Assembly: GCA_037043455.1 (NCBI GenBank)
Contig: JAWPHD010006766.1
Coordinates: 1 to 64,000, forward strand
Reading direction: 5' to 3'
Origin: Cyrtodaria siliqua
Taxonomy: Eukaryota > Mollusca > Bivalvia > Adapedonta > Hiatellidae
Length of the DNA: 64,000 bases
Below the pieces are notes generated by a model. It did no database searches. It was not told the DNA's origin and worked only from the letters and a program-made list of their open reading frames with translations. The translations under genes and the position numbers were made by a program. Positions 12,020 to 22,205 of this stretch are shown piece by piece; the stretch's first letter is position 1; the number at the start of each line of letters is the position of its first letter.

Positions 12020-12922
12020 TTCTTTGTGCTGGTGGAATGGACATTTTGTGTGTATACTAAACTGATTGAGTCTGTTGTTGAACCGGTACTATTCTATGGA
12101 TCTGGCATATGGGACAAAATAAATATAAAGTAATTGAAACAGTCTTAAATAAGGCGGGAAGATATTTTTAGGGTAACCAAATATTGTTCAAACGTTTCAT
12201 CGAGGGGAGATCTGGGATGGGACTCTTGTCAGATCAAGCAAAATCTGAAACAGTACGACTGTGGAATAGATTAAGAAATATGCAAGCAATAGAGTAGTAC
12301 GACAAGTTCACAACTGGTCGTGTAATAAATCCAAGTCCTGGGAAGTATAATGCTCAAATTTATAGAGAACACAGGAACATCAGAACATATGTTAATTGAG
12401 AACCCCAACATAAAGAAATGTCTGAGCAAAGTACATGACCATTTAATCCAAACAGATAGACGTGCATGGTATGAACAATTACAAAGTGATGGAAGAAATA
12501 ATCAGAATGGAAATAAACTTAGAACGTACAGACTCTATAAAAGTGTGTATAAAACAGAGTATTATGTAAATTGCAATATGAGCAGAGGCCACCGACGCAT
12601 TCTTGCAAAATTTAGAAGTTGTAATCTTCCCTTAGCAATTGAAACAGGGAGATATACTCGACCGAAAACACCTGTCCCTGAACGAGTTTGTAAATATTGT
12701 AATAAGTCAACAATCGAGGATGAAAGTCATTTTTTGATTGACTGCGAGTTTTATTCAGATATTAGATATGAACTTTTTAATGGAGCAAATCAAGCTGAAA
12801 ACGTTTTTTTTCTGTTTTCATCAACTGAAAAATTAATATTCTTAATGAACTGTGATATATTACAGCACGCATTAGCTAATGCACTTTTTAAAATGTTTAA
12901 ACGGCGCTCTTTAGCATTGTAA
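12020..12922 (+). pseudogene. LINE A ORF2 C-terminal region with CCHC-like motif
   Basis: A decayed thumb region (KLIESVVEPVLFYGSGIW near 12061) leads into an open 190-residue piece at 12350-12922. It contains RRILAKFRSCNLPLAIETGR and a CX2CX9HX4C motif (CKYCNKS ... HFLIDC, about 12691-12750). That motif is shared with the other LINE fragments here (C, D), which suggests one broad family. The stop at 12920 looks like the natural C-terminus. Confidence 0.75.
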
Positions 12923-13270
12923 ATATGCATAACTGTGTTATAAAATAAAATATATATATAAGGAATGAAGTTTAAAACAAAGGTTATGTTTCATTTGTTT
13001 TTGTTTGTTTTTTAAATGAAAGTTTGAAAATTAATTGTAGTCTTCATTTTAATTATATGTCAACGAATACTAAATAATATTTTTTAAAATATTGAATATA
13101 TATTTTAACGCAATACATTTGTAACTTTTATTATGTTTTAATACGTACTATTGTGTTTTACAGTGTCTCCTATGCCTATGATGGCAGGATATCAAATAAC
13201 AATGTTGTATAATATCTGTAAATGTAACTGTATTTGATATGTGACACTTTAATAAAATATTACTTACTTT

Positions 13271-14036
13271 ACTTAAACAAAGGTATAAACAGAATAACTT
13301 ATTAAAAGCTCGCCTTTTGAATTATCAAGACAAGTTATGTCCCTAGACTTCTGACTGTGTATGCCAGTTGTAGACTAACTATCTCTATACTCTCACAGTA
13401 CACTAATATGAAAATAAAAAAAACATCTTACTAATTTATATGAAAATATAATAAGGGAATTGCAGCTTGTTTAAAGGTCTAATTACTCTAAATCAACCGG
13501 ATGTGCTCGCCTGGTGCAGTCAAAAATAGTTCTCTATTAAAGAGTGTTAATCTTTTGTTTCTTTAAAGTCTTTTTAGTGCAATTTTCTGTTGTTGTTGTT
13601 TTGTTGTTTTTTGGCTGTAACTGTATTCTGGACAACTTTTTTTCTTTTATTTTTGGTCCACCTTCTCAACCTTTTTTTCTGCCCCTGTCTGCTCCTTACT
13701 TTCACTTCCTCTCTTCCCCTCACTCTGTCTTCCGCCAGCTCTGCTGTTGTCCCTCCTACTGGATGACTATCTGTTGTGACATACTTTCTGCTGTAACATG
13801 TTTCTACGAATACTTTCCGGCTTTTCCTCCGTAGTTCACCTGCTATTTCTCTTTTTTCCTTTGAAGTGGACTGTTTCTGGGATATTACTGTTAATTCATC
13901 TGTTACTGTCTGTTATTGTGAGACACCTCCGCATAGTACTCCACGCTACTCCAGTCAAGCTACTATGCCACTACTAGGCTACTGGCCACTGCATACGTTA
14001 GATGCGCCAGTTCAGTGAACGTCGGCCTAATTATGC
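13271..14036. other. Intronic stretch without a gene
   Basis: The region is AT-rich at first, then pyrimidine-rich at 13540-13870. The 96-codon open frame at 13544-13834 is a low-complexity Phe/Ser/Pro product of that pyrimidine tract and has no recognisable domain. I see no RNA gene or repeat array. Confidence 0.5.
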
Positions 14037-14890
14037 CCCTGTCACACTATAGCGCGTTTCCACTGCGTTGGCACGGCGTTGTTTAATTTTCCAGAACGCC
14101 GTGAGATCGCAAGAAAAATCTGATATTTTTTCGTGAAGATGGAGATGTCACGGCGTCCTCACAGCGACCAAGGCGTTGCTACGGAGCTCCCATGGCGTTC
14201 TATCGCGTTCCTACGGAGTTCTTGTTGGCGATTGTCTGCGCTCTCACGGCGCTTCCACTTCGTGCACTGCGCTTTCACGGCGCTCACACTGCGCTGACGG
14301 CGTGTTGAAGACGTTCGTTTGCACTACCTATAATTCATTTATACTATTTTGTTTGTTTTTGTCATGCAAACGCCGATGGACGCGGTAGAAGTGCCTTGGG
14401 AGCGCAATGGTCGCCGTGACAGCTCCGTACAGTCGTTGTAAGAGCGCATTAAAATAAATAACACTCAGTATAAGCGCCGTAGACGCGCCGTAGACGCGCC
14501 GTATAAGCGCGGTAGAGACGCAGTGACATCTCAGAGAACGCCGTACAATCTCCGTGCAAGCGCCACCGACAACCACAGCGTTCGCACTGCGACCTCTGTG
14601 CGCGCCCGCGGAGCTCCTGTGGCGTTGTAGGAGACCTTACTGCGCTGCTATGGCGACCTTACGGCGACCCCACTGCGCTCTTATCAGAACGCCGAGCGAC
14701 GGCGTTTGTTTTGTGCATGCTCAAAGTGCGCGCCGTCGCTTGGCGTTCTATGCGATCCCAATGCGTCTACTGGCGATGCCACTGCGTTGCTGCGGCGATG
14801 CTTGCGATCGTACTGCGCGCACCTCGGAGTTCTGCATTTTTCTTGGACGCCGTGGGATCGCCGTGAGAACGCGGCCCTAGTGTGACAGGG
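14037..14890. mobile_element. GC-rich MITE, 854 bp, with CCCTGTCACACTA ends
   Basis: Perfect 13-bp inverted repeats, CCCTGTCACACTA (14037-14049) and its reverse complement (14878-14890), enclose DNA far richer in GC than its surroundings. The inside consists of degenerate 12-15-base blocks around CACGGCG, CCACTGCG and CGCCGT, more of one sense on the left and of the complement on the right, so the whole element could fold back. No transposase is present. Target duplication is not clear. Open frames at 14176-14905 on both strands are by-products of stop-poor GC-rich repeats. Confidence 0.8.
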
Positions 14891-15542
14891 ATTTAACATC
14901 GTCACAAGACAGCAATGAAATACTTACTACTCCTGAATCAAATTTGAGGGCCTCTGAGGTATTCTGGACATATTATTGATACTTTAAAGGGACACACGGC
15001 TATCTTGATTTTTTAAAAACTCACGTCGTCCCGTTAGTTTTTCTCGTAACTTGCATCTGTTCAATCATTATCATTAATTGTTAGAATATTTCAAAGTAAA
15101 TTGTTTTTATATAGTATTGACTTTTGATAATACTGCACCAATAATATATTAAAAAATATGTAGAATAATGAAGGAAATAGAATTCTCTTTTTTTATTTAA
15201 ATATATGCAAGCAGTTTTAAAGTCAAAATGATACAGGATTAATAAATCGCTGTACTAATGCATGAAATAAAATATTGTCATGAGTCCTTTTAAAATGCAA
15301 CTCATCATGCTTTTGGCAGTTTTAGATACAGCTTTCTAAAGTGAAAGTATAAAGTGCATACAATTGCAAGGGGTCAAAACAATGTTGACTTTGAACCAGT
15401 GTTTGTTTACATTTTACACTTACAGGCATTGTAAGCGTGGGCGAGTGATTGACTTTGCATGTATTGTAACCTTTTGATCATTGGAGGGTAATTGAATTGT
15501 AATGTAAGTGTCGGTGAGTGTCGTTACCTTTGTTCTTTGTAG
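14891..15542. other. Intron segment, no gene
   Basis: AT-rich intron sequence leads to the acceptor before exon 7. At 14984 a TTAAAGGGACACACGG block resembles the left end of the TTAA MITE at 7831, but I find no matching right end before the exon. Nothing else is visible. Confidence 0.5.
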
Positions 15543-15701
15543 GAAACGTAACCGTTGGCAATGCACTGACAGCTCTTCCGTTCGCCAATGAAATAGACTT
15601 AATCACAGTTACGGGAATATGATCTGAAAGAACTACTGGAACATTCAGTCAGTAAATGGAACCTGTCGGGGAACCGGATGGAAGGTTACTACAAGTCTCT
15701 G
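15543..15701 (+). pseudogene. Ecto-5'-nucleotidase copy 1, exon 7-equivalent with compensating frameshifts
   Basis: The acceptor is TTCTTTGTAG and the donor is GTGAGC, phase 1 at both ends. The exon starts in frame (GNVTVGNALTALPFANEIDL, then ITVTG) and ends in frame (VGEPDGRLLQVSG). Between them a one-base insertion near 15616 and a one-base deletion near 15668 put about 16 codons into another frame. The stops TGA (15620-15622) and TAA (15653-15655) therefore lie in frame. In the shifted frame the expected family text reads through (DLKELLEHSVSKWN). Length is 159 bases against 156 in copy 2. Either copy 1 is a pseudogene or the assembly has two indel errors here. Confidence 0.85.
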
Positions 15702-15705
15702 GTGA

Positions 15706-15790
15706 GCATTGAATTGAATTGAATCTATTTAAAGTCGCAACAACAGCTAAGGTAATATGGCGACTTTCCAGGTGAGGCAGGTTTTAATGG
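15706..15790 (-). mobile_element. SINE fragment, minus strand
   Basis: Directly after the exon 7 donor come three ATTGA pentamers, then a block containing AATATGGCGACTTTCCAG (about 15752-15770). I recognise that block from dispersed bivalve SINE-like repeats. The pentamers would be the 3' tail on the minus strand. Boundaries are approximate. Confidence 0.45.
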
Positions 15791-16449
15791 ATTTCATAAC
15801 ACTGATATCAATTAGTGCAGGTCATTTCGTGGCCGAATTAGCGTGGTCTTTTTTCGCCAAACCAATACGTGTTTGAGTTGATGAGTACACTAATAAATCG
15901 TCTATAGTTTTTTTTTAACTTTTCAGGCACATCTTTGATTAGTACCACTAATAAGTTTATAATACGAGTGAAACTGACATATATAGTGGTAAATAAAAAT
16001 ACTTTACTTTGTGAAATAGGTTTAAAAAAATCACGTGCAAAAGTTGTTTTTGGTATGGCAAAATCAATGCAAAATTCTACTCCATGAAAACTTAGGATCT
16101 TTTATTTATTGTTTCTACTGTTTACCCAAAAATGATTTTAATGTTGTGTAAAAAACTAAATTAAGACATTCTGAACGTTTTTCGTGAGATATTAACGTTA
16201 ACAAGTTCCTGTTTGTCCTGTCCCAACAACAAGTTTACATTGGAGAAGCACTATCAAAAAAGTAGTTGGCCCTAAAATATTTATTTCTCAACCGATTGTC
16301 AGAACTAAGGTATTTTCTTTACCACTAATAATGACAGTTTCAATGAGATATAATTTATGTAAGTATTGTTTAAATTTTTTATGTAAATACTGAAAATCAT
16401 TTGGTTGAAACATGCTTCCCAAACAATAGTTCTTGTTTATACTTAAGGG

Positions 16450-16594
16450 CCCTGCTAACAACGTGTAGCTGCTCGTCTTATCACAAGCACTTCCCGTTAC
16501 GATCATATCACTCCCGTGCTGAAAAAACTTCATTGGCTACCTGTGCAGTACAGAGTGGAGTATAAAATACTGACTCATACATATAAAGCCTTAC
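16450..16594 (+). mobile_element. CR1-like LINE C-terminus, left half of a split copy
   Basis: From 16468 the + strand reads AARLITSTSRYDHITPVLKK and then LHWLPVQYRVEYKILTHTYK, a typical segment just upstream of the C-terminus of CR1-like ORF2 proteins. It breaks off in KAL at ATAAAGCCTTAC (16583-16594). Reading resumes after the same 12 bases at 18987-18998. The upstream part of the element is absent. Confidence 0.75.
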
Positions 16595-16963
16595 TCGTCG
16601 GGGGCCACTTTCCGTCACTTATGTAAACATAAACTAAATTTTTCAGACAAATCTATGTATCCTGACAATTTTTACTCTATTTTCTATTAGGTTACCTCTT
16701 CCTGGAAATTTGATACCAAAGAATTTTGTTTTATATAAATTATCGAAGTGGCACGTGACCTTTTTATAAATAGACTAAAACTGAGAAATCATTTTGTTTA
16801 CAAGCCCAGTTTCCGTCATGTATTTTATCGAGTGATAGATACAACTAGGTCAAGATACAGTAAACTTTTATGAATTAGAAACTTGTTTGCAAGACTATTC
16901 AACAATTTCGTTGTAAAAATGGTATGTTTGCATTGTTCCATCAGTCACATCGATCGTTATAAC

Positions 16964-18151
16964 TAGTGATGGAAATCGCCTGAATTTGTTCACAATCGAT
17001 AATCGGTTTAATCGGATGGTGTATAATCGATAATTTTCCGATTAATAATCGGTTGAAGTGGAAGAATCATTCAATCAACAGCGAACTCGGGGATGAAAAC
17101 TAATGGTTGACCGTTCGCCCGGGCAACTAAATTCCAAACTGGGCAAGTAAATTTCATAAGCTGGTAGTCCGCCCAGGCGACTAGCTTTTTCGACAAGCTA
17201 AACTTACTCATATGCTCAGAACATGCCATGGGCTCATTTTCAGCTGGGCAACCAAAATTCATAAGATGGTTGCCCGTTTGGGCAAACAAGCTTAGTTTCC
17301 ACCCCTGCCGAACTGTTGACAAGAAAGACTCTAAATCTTCACTGTTTAAAATAAAAACAGAAAAAAGTATATTAGCATTACACATCATTTGTGGAAATGG
17401 ACAAGCAAAAATAACAATGCTTTTGTCTACTGCTTTATAATCATTAAAATGCATTATTGTAATTTTGTAAATGACAATTTGACAAACAGCCGAAACAGGT
17501 AACTTGACACAAACTGGCTAACAAGTTAACAAAAGAAGAAAAGTAATCCAGGTGACTAGAACCTTTTTTAATGACTAGAACGTCCACAAAGTGCTGAAAC
17601 TGACAGTTACTGAGTCATATGACAGACACATTCACATATAGGTGATTTCAAAAATAATGAAGCCATTACTTTTTCTTGAAATATATCAAATAATAGAGCT
17701 TCAATTACAATTACAATTTTTAAATGTGCATTCCAACATAGTATTATTTCCATTTAACTATCTAAATATTTATAAATGTACACGACTACAACGAATCATG
17801 CATCCGAATTACTTACTATCTGAAAACATCTACCGTTATATTAAAACAAATTAGCTTTGTTTGCATATTGCTTTCTGCAAGTTTTGCAAATTGCGACACT
17901 AGTGTCGATCTTCCCGTCGCCTCCTTTTTTAAATTTAAAGAAATCCCATGCCAGCGATTTAGTTTTTGTTCCTGGATGAGGAAAAAGTTGTTGAAGTTCT
18001 CCATCACTGATGACGTGATCACTGATTTGTCTCCCTTGGGTACGGTATAAAGCTTACGCGACGTCGTGGAACAGAAATTCGTAATCGATTATCGTCGCTC
18101 TGGATTTTCCTAACCGATGTCGGCGACGTAGCGACAATCGGAATATCACTA
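16964..18151. mobile_element. Non-autonomous hAT-type DNA transposon
   Basis: Ends are TAGTGATGGAAATCG at 16964 and, reversed, TAGTGATATTCCGATTG at 18151. An 8-base duplication, GTTATAAC, flanks it at 16956-16963 and 18152-18159. Family knowledge: hAT elements make 8-bp target duplications with T at position 2 and A at position 7, and have ends of the form YARNG; both fit. No transposase is visible in 1188 bases. AATCGATAATCGG-type subterminal motifs recur near 16992, 17025 and 18080. Confidence 0.72.
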
Positions 18152-18599
18152 GTTATAACAATGCGCCTGGTAACGTCAATGGAAAATGTTCAACGACGAC
18201 AATTTACAGTAACTCTGTGTAAATCAAACAGATACATGTTGTACGAGTTGCTTCTCTTTGGTTTAATTATATATTCACGGTCTATTTTAACTGCGTCCAC
18301 TGAAGAGTGATAAAATAAGGACGTCATTACAGTGTTATTTTTTTAATAGTTTATTATGCGGCAGTATGCACGCGCATCCCCAACGCCATATAAGGAAGTA
18401 AACACATTTTTCAGAGAAATCCCTTTCGTTTTTTACCGCTTATTTACTTTTTGGTTGTTTTTCCTGTTTCTAATCTTCAGTTATAAACGTCTGACAATAA
18501 GTGACATAGCGAAAGTAATTTGCAGTGTGAAAACGTTTTTTAAATGAGAATGACGGAAACTGGGCTTGGACGGAAACTGGCCTCTAACGAGTACACACC

Positions 18600-18986
18600 G
18601 AAGCATTGTGGTGTAGTAGTTATAGCGTCTGCCTTGCATTCGGGAGGTCGTGGGTTCGAGTCCCCTGACCGCGTCATACCAAAGACTTTAAAAATGGAGT
18701 AGTCACTTGTAACCCTTGCCTGACGAGCAAATAATGGGTAGTGCTACGACGGATTGACCAGTGTCAGAATAATGTGACTGGGTGGGTGGGGGTATCATGT
18801 CTACTACGGCGTGGTATTCCAGTGTGGCAGCACTATAAAGAAACCATTGAGTTCGCTGCTTCAAGTAGACATATCATCACATCACACAACAACACACAGA
18901 TAAAAGTCCAGACATTGTGCCTATAATCGGGAAGGAGGCCTGTCGTAGGTGGAGGGACTATAATCCTTAGAAATACACACACACAC
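18600..18986 (+). mobile_element. tRNA-derived SINE
   Basis: The 5' part is clearly tRNA-like: an A-box region GTGGTGTAGTAGTTATAGCG (18609-18628), an anticodon-arm-like CTGCCTTGCATTCGGGAG and a B-box GTGGGTTCGAGTCCCC (18651-18666). A non-tRNA body and an ACACACAC tail near 18974-18986 follow, then the 12-base target repeat. The TTGCATT loop suggests an Ala-type (TGC) ancestor. Confidence 0.75.
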
Positions 18987-19640
18987 ATAAAGCCTTACAC
19001 GGTGAATCGCCAGCTTACATCAGACACATGTTACAGGTGTATGTTCCGCGTAGAAACTTAAGGTCCCAAAATGACTCTGTACCACTAGTGGTACCAAGAT
19101 GTCATACTGTGACATACGGTGACCGATACTTTGTGATTGCTGCGCCGAAGCTATGGAATGCACTTCCTGCCGGAATCAAAGACTGTAACACACTGTCTTC
19201 CTTCAAAAAATCGCTGAAAACACATTTATTTATTCGAATGTACGGCAATTAATTTGTTAAAGTAAACTATTATACATATAATAGAAAGTTGTTGCATTTA
19301 AAAGCATTAAACATTTGTACGTATACTCCTATGTTGTTTTTATCATAATTTTTCAACCAAATTGTTTTAATTTTAATGTTTCGGATAATGAAAAATGTCT
19401 TATAGTTTACTAATTTTAATTGTAAATGCCTTCATTTATTAGCTCATATAATTTCTTAAATAAACAGCTATTTAAAGTCCTGTTTTACCATTTTGTTTAA
19501 TCTTTTCTTTGTATGTGTCTTATTACTTTTTACCTTTTTATAACTATTATAAATATCTTAAAATTTAAGTTTGTTAAGCACTTTTGAACGTACTGTGTAT
19601 GATAAAAGTTCTATATAAATATGGTATAATAATATAATAA
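18987..19640 (+). mobile_element. CR1-like LINE C-terminus and 3' UTR, right half of the split copy
   Basis: Reading resumes as KALHGESPAYIRHMLQVYVP and continues through VPRCHTVTYGDRYFVIAAPK, LWNALPAGIKDCN and SSFKKSLKTHLFIRMYGN to a stop at 19250. This is the classic end of CR1-like ORF2 proteins. The 3' UTR runs to about 19640 with no poly(A), ending near an AATAATAATAGTAG stretch. Together with 16450-16594 it forms one 5'-truncated copy. Confidence 0.8.
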
Positions 19641-20051
19641 TAGTAGTAGTGGGCTGTCTTCGCTAATAAAGGTGTAACACACCCATTGATTGTTGCATTG
19701 TTGTGTGATTTAAAATTTAAATGCCGTGTTTTCATTCATATCTTGGCCCAAATTAAAAATGAATAACTTACATTCTCATCACAAATGACACATATGCTGC
19801 CAAAAAATCCACAGAAAAATGGGGGTCATGTATCTTCTAAGAAAGAACTTGTCTCATGAATGAATGGTGCCATAATATTGTATTCATACACTCATTTCCA
19901 TATAAGCAAAATAAATTAAAAACTCACAATTTTAACATCGCAATGCTTGAAGAATTTAACAAATAGATCAACAATGTGATATAAACCAAAAATAGCACTT
20001 TAAATTAGTGAAAATGCCTTTTTTTACAAAAAGAAATGAGAATTATTTATT

Positions 20052-20332
20052 GACGCCATTATGCGATACCCCAGGCCGACACTTCCTGTATTGCAATGGG
20101 TGTGCTTACCCCAGGCCGACACTTCCTGTATTGCAATGGGTGTGCTACACCTTAAGACGGGAATGTCTATCGGCACGACCGTCTTGCCTATTTCTTTCCT
20201 TATCGGCACGACGGTCGTGCAAATAATATTCCTTATCCGCACGACGGTCGTGTCTATTATTTTCCTTATCGGCACGACGGTCGTGCGAATAATATTCTTT
20301 ATCCGCACGACCGTCGCGTCAGTGTATCGATA
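20052..20332 (+). repeat. Short tandem repeats, second block with palindromic cores
   Basis: First, a ~42-base unit (CCCAGGCCGACACTTCCTGT and onward) is repeated twice at 20069-20153. Then a ~35-base unit (CCTTATCGGCACGACGGTCG and onward) occurs about four to five times at 20157-20332. Each of the latter carries the 15-base odd palindrome GCACGACGGTCGTGC or a one-base variant (20204, 20239, 20272). The arms read GCACGAC/GTCGTGC. Alternate spacers read AAATAATATT and TCTATTATTTT. Confidence 0.85.
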
Positions 20333-21279
20333 TTTGTTTCATTTCATGTAATGTTATATTTCATACTTACGTGTTTATCTAATATAGCCTACTACTTGTA
20401 ATGTATATGTGGGATTTAGACCAATAAATAAAAAGACACACCTTCCTTAAATTTATTATTTTGTCGATTTCTTAATGCTATTAAGGTAAACGTGGTAACC
20501 ATCTTAGAAATGTTATTTTCTGTGTTACCCGCCAATATGTTGATGTAATGTACAACTAGCTTCCCGGCCTCCGCCGTGATGAAACAACTTAACAAAATGT
20601 GTACTTTAAGTGCAATCTCCCATTGACCTCGGCTTCGTAATCTTAGGCCAAACAGTGTTTAAAATTCGCTGCTCAGCGTCTCTCAGACGGGGAATATAAA
20701 ATCACCGAATTAGCTCTTTTTCATTCCCTCTGTCTGTACATGTTCTTATTTCTTCACGTATTTTAAAAGTAGTTAACATGCTTTATCATATTTTATGAGA
20801 TGTCACATATACTATGTGAAATCTCATAATATATGATGAAAGTATATATGCCATCTCATACAATATGATGAAAAGCAACCTCGACGAATACCTATTACAT
20901 TTTATTTCGAATTACTGCGTTAGGAATTAAGTTCATATGAGTAATGTTATCCCAATATATGTTATAAATTTATATATAGTTATAAACAAAAAAGAAATAC
21001 CATGACATATGTGCTACGGTTGGTATGGTACCGGCATGTGACAGGTTGTCATGGTAACGGCATGTGACAGGTTGTCATGGTAACGGTATGTGACGACGAG
21101 CGGAGTAAAGGTTGTTCACTTTATATGCGTGAAACCAGCTCAATGAATAATTTTAACACTAAAGCTAAAATGAATGCGTTGGTGCATATGTATATTGAAG
21201 GATATTTATTTTATTTTATTTTATTTTTTATGTATTATTACCCATTTCTCATTATTTGTGATTGTTATTGTTCTTGCAG
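20333..21279. other. Intron segment with a hairpin and a short direct repeat
   Basis: No gene is seen. At 20784-20845 TCATATTTTATGAGAT pairs with ATCTCATAATATATGA across a short spacer; a third partial copy follows at 20852-20872. At 21031-21092 the block GGCATGTGACAGGTTGTCAT is repeated two to three times (a ~30-base unit). The segment ends at the TTGTTCTTGCAG acceptor of exon 8. Confidence 0.6.
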
Positions 21280-21480
21280 GTCTCATCGTCGTCTACAATC
21301 TGACACGGCCGGTCGGACTAAGGGTCCTCGAAGTGCACGTAAGGTGTCTCGAATGTAGAGAGAACTACATACACTTTTCACCATTAGACACTTCAAAAGA
21401 ATACAAACTATTTACTTCAACATTTTTGATCAAAGGAGGAGACGGTTACACCATTAAACCCATCACACATGAACGTTTCA
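21280..21480 (+). CDS. Ecto-5'-nucleotidase copy 1, exon 8-equivalent
   Basis: This 201-base exon has acceptor TTCTTGCAG and donor GTAAGT, phase 1 at both ends. It opens with GLIVVYNLTRPVGLRVLEVH and VRCLECRENY and ends with FLIKGGDGYTIKPITHERF. The GGDGY segment matches the C-terminal-domain loop whose aromatic residue stacks on the nucleoside base in this family. Reading is open throughout, so it does not share the defect of exon 7. Its first 89 bases align with copy 2 at 63912-64000. Confidence 0.9.
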
Positions 21481-21562
21481 GTAAGTTTGTTGCTTCTTTT
21501 TTTGTTTGTTTTCGTTTTACTTTTTTTTTTTTGAAACAACAGTAATTCGATTTTTCTCCACT

Positions 21563-21876
21563 CCAAAAAAAAAAAAAAAAAAAAAAAAAGAGAGAGAGAA
21601 GTAGCAGACGTGGTTTTATTTAGTCTGTTCATGAAAGGTAATACAAGGTTCAACACCTGTCGCGGCCCTTAGCACCGGCTTAAGCGTTATTCTATTGGGC
21701 TTGACGATGCCAAAGGACCAGTAAGTAATACAATTACTGATTAGGAGTCCAGGCGACATTTTTAGCAGCCACATAGCAATAATCAAACGCTAGTGTGAAT
21801 GTCAATAAATACCGATAAGGGGATCTCTTGGAAACGACAAACAAGAGAGAAAAGTAGAAGACTCGATTTTATTGAA
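21563..21876 (+). repeat. Poly(A)/GA tract and dispersed repeat in intron 8
   Basis: An A run at about 21566-21589 and GAGAGAGAG lead into a block shared with 32485-32645. One part (about 21590-21700, with TCATGAAAGGTAA and TAGCACCGG) matches 32535-32640. Another part (about 21798-21870, with AAGGGGATC and AAGAGAGAAAA) matches 32487-32565. The two parts are in reverse order relative to the other copy, as expected if the unit was once tandem. Confidence 0.6.
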
Positions 21877-22032
21877 TCGAATTCGCAAGTTGCAAGTTTA
21901 TACAATGATAATAAGCTATTAAATAAGGCCCGAGAGTGCAGTATAAATCGTATATACGAGAAAAAAGTATGTTATAAATATTACATACTTACCGGGTTTT
22001 TAAATACGTATATTTTTCTTTTACTTTTTCAG

Positions 22033-22205
22033 ATACATTGGAATCAACAGCTCTAATAAAGTACTTTAACATACATAGTCCCGTCACTTCAGAGCTGGAA
22101 CGAAGAATCCAGTATAGTAACAAACCAGAATCATCGTCAGCAACAAGCCTTTCCATTACAGTCACTCATGTTCTTCTTTGGGTATGTGTAATGATTATAA
22201 AATGA
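22033..22205 (+). CDS. Ecto-5'-nucleotidase copy 1, last exon (C-terminus, GPI-signal-like)
   Basis: The acceptor TACTTTTTCAG joins exon 8 in phase 1, giving NTLESTALIKYFNIHSPVTS followed by ELERRIQYSNKPESSSATS. The end, SLSITVTHVLLWVCVMIIK, is hydrophobic, as expected for the signal that is cleaved and replaced by a GPI anchor in ecto-5'-nucleotidases. The stop TGA is at 22203-22205. The last 45 or so bases already resemble the minisatellite unit that follows. An alternative is a donor at 22182 (GTATGT) or 22186 (GTGTAA) spliced to an acceptor at 23911-23912, but that acceptor lies in a dispersed repeat. Confidence 0.75.

Larger units (their letters stand above)
8330..13270 (+). mobile_element. 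Degenerate non-LTR retrotransposon (LINE A), nearly full length
   Basis: In order this holds an ORF1 with coiled coil and RNA-binding-like domain, an APE-type endonuclease, a reverse transcriptase and a C-terminal CCHC-like motif. A 3' UTR ends near 13270 with AATAAAATATTACTTAC; the block CCTATGATGGCAGGATATCA at 13167-13186 resembles tails of other mollusc LINEs. Several frameshifts break the frames. The 5' boundary is set loosely, just after the TTAA MITE. It lies in sense orientation in the long intron of nucleotidase copy 1. Clade assignment (CR1/Jockey-like) is tentative. Confidence 0.85.
16595..18986. mobile_element. 2.39-kb composite insertion splitting the CR1-like LINE
   Basis: The 12-base word ATAAAGCCTTAC flanks this block on both sides (16583-16594 and 18987-18998), and the LINE protein reading is interrupted exactly here. 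Inside are a hAT-type element, repeated TTTCCGTC blocks in inverted orientation (16603-16622 and 16801-16819 against 18549-18590) and a tRNA-derived SINE with an AC-repeat tail at the right end. The simplest history is one insertion, perhaps the SINE, later enlarged by others. The ORF at 17071-17454 on the minus strand lies in the hAT element and has no recognisable domain. Confidence 0.65.

Noticed and set aside
13544..13834. 96-codon frame rich in Phe, Ser and Pro
   Set aside because: It is a translation of a pyrimidine-rich intron tract; low complexity and no family resemblance.
14176..14905. Overlapping Arg/Cys/His-rich frames on both strands
   Set aside because: They fall inside the GC-rich MITE. 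Low stop density explains them, and opposite-strand frames are equally long.
17071..17454. 127-codon minus-strand frame
   Set aside because: It lies inside the hAT-type element, shows no transposase motif, and overlaps a + frame of similar quality.
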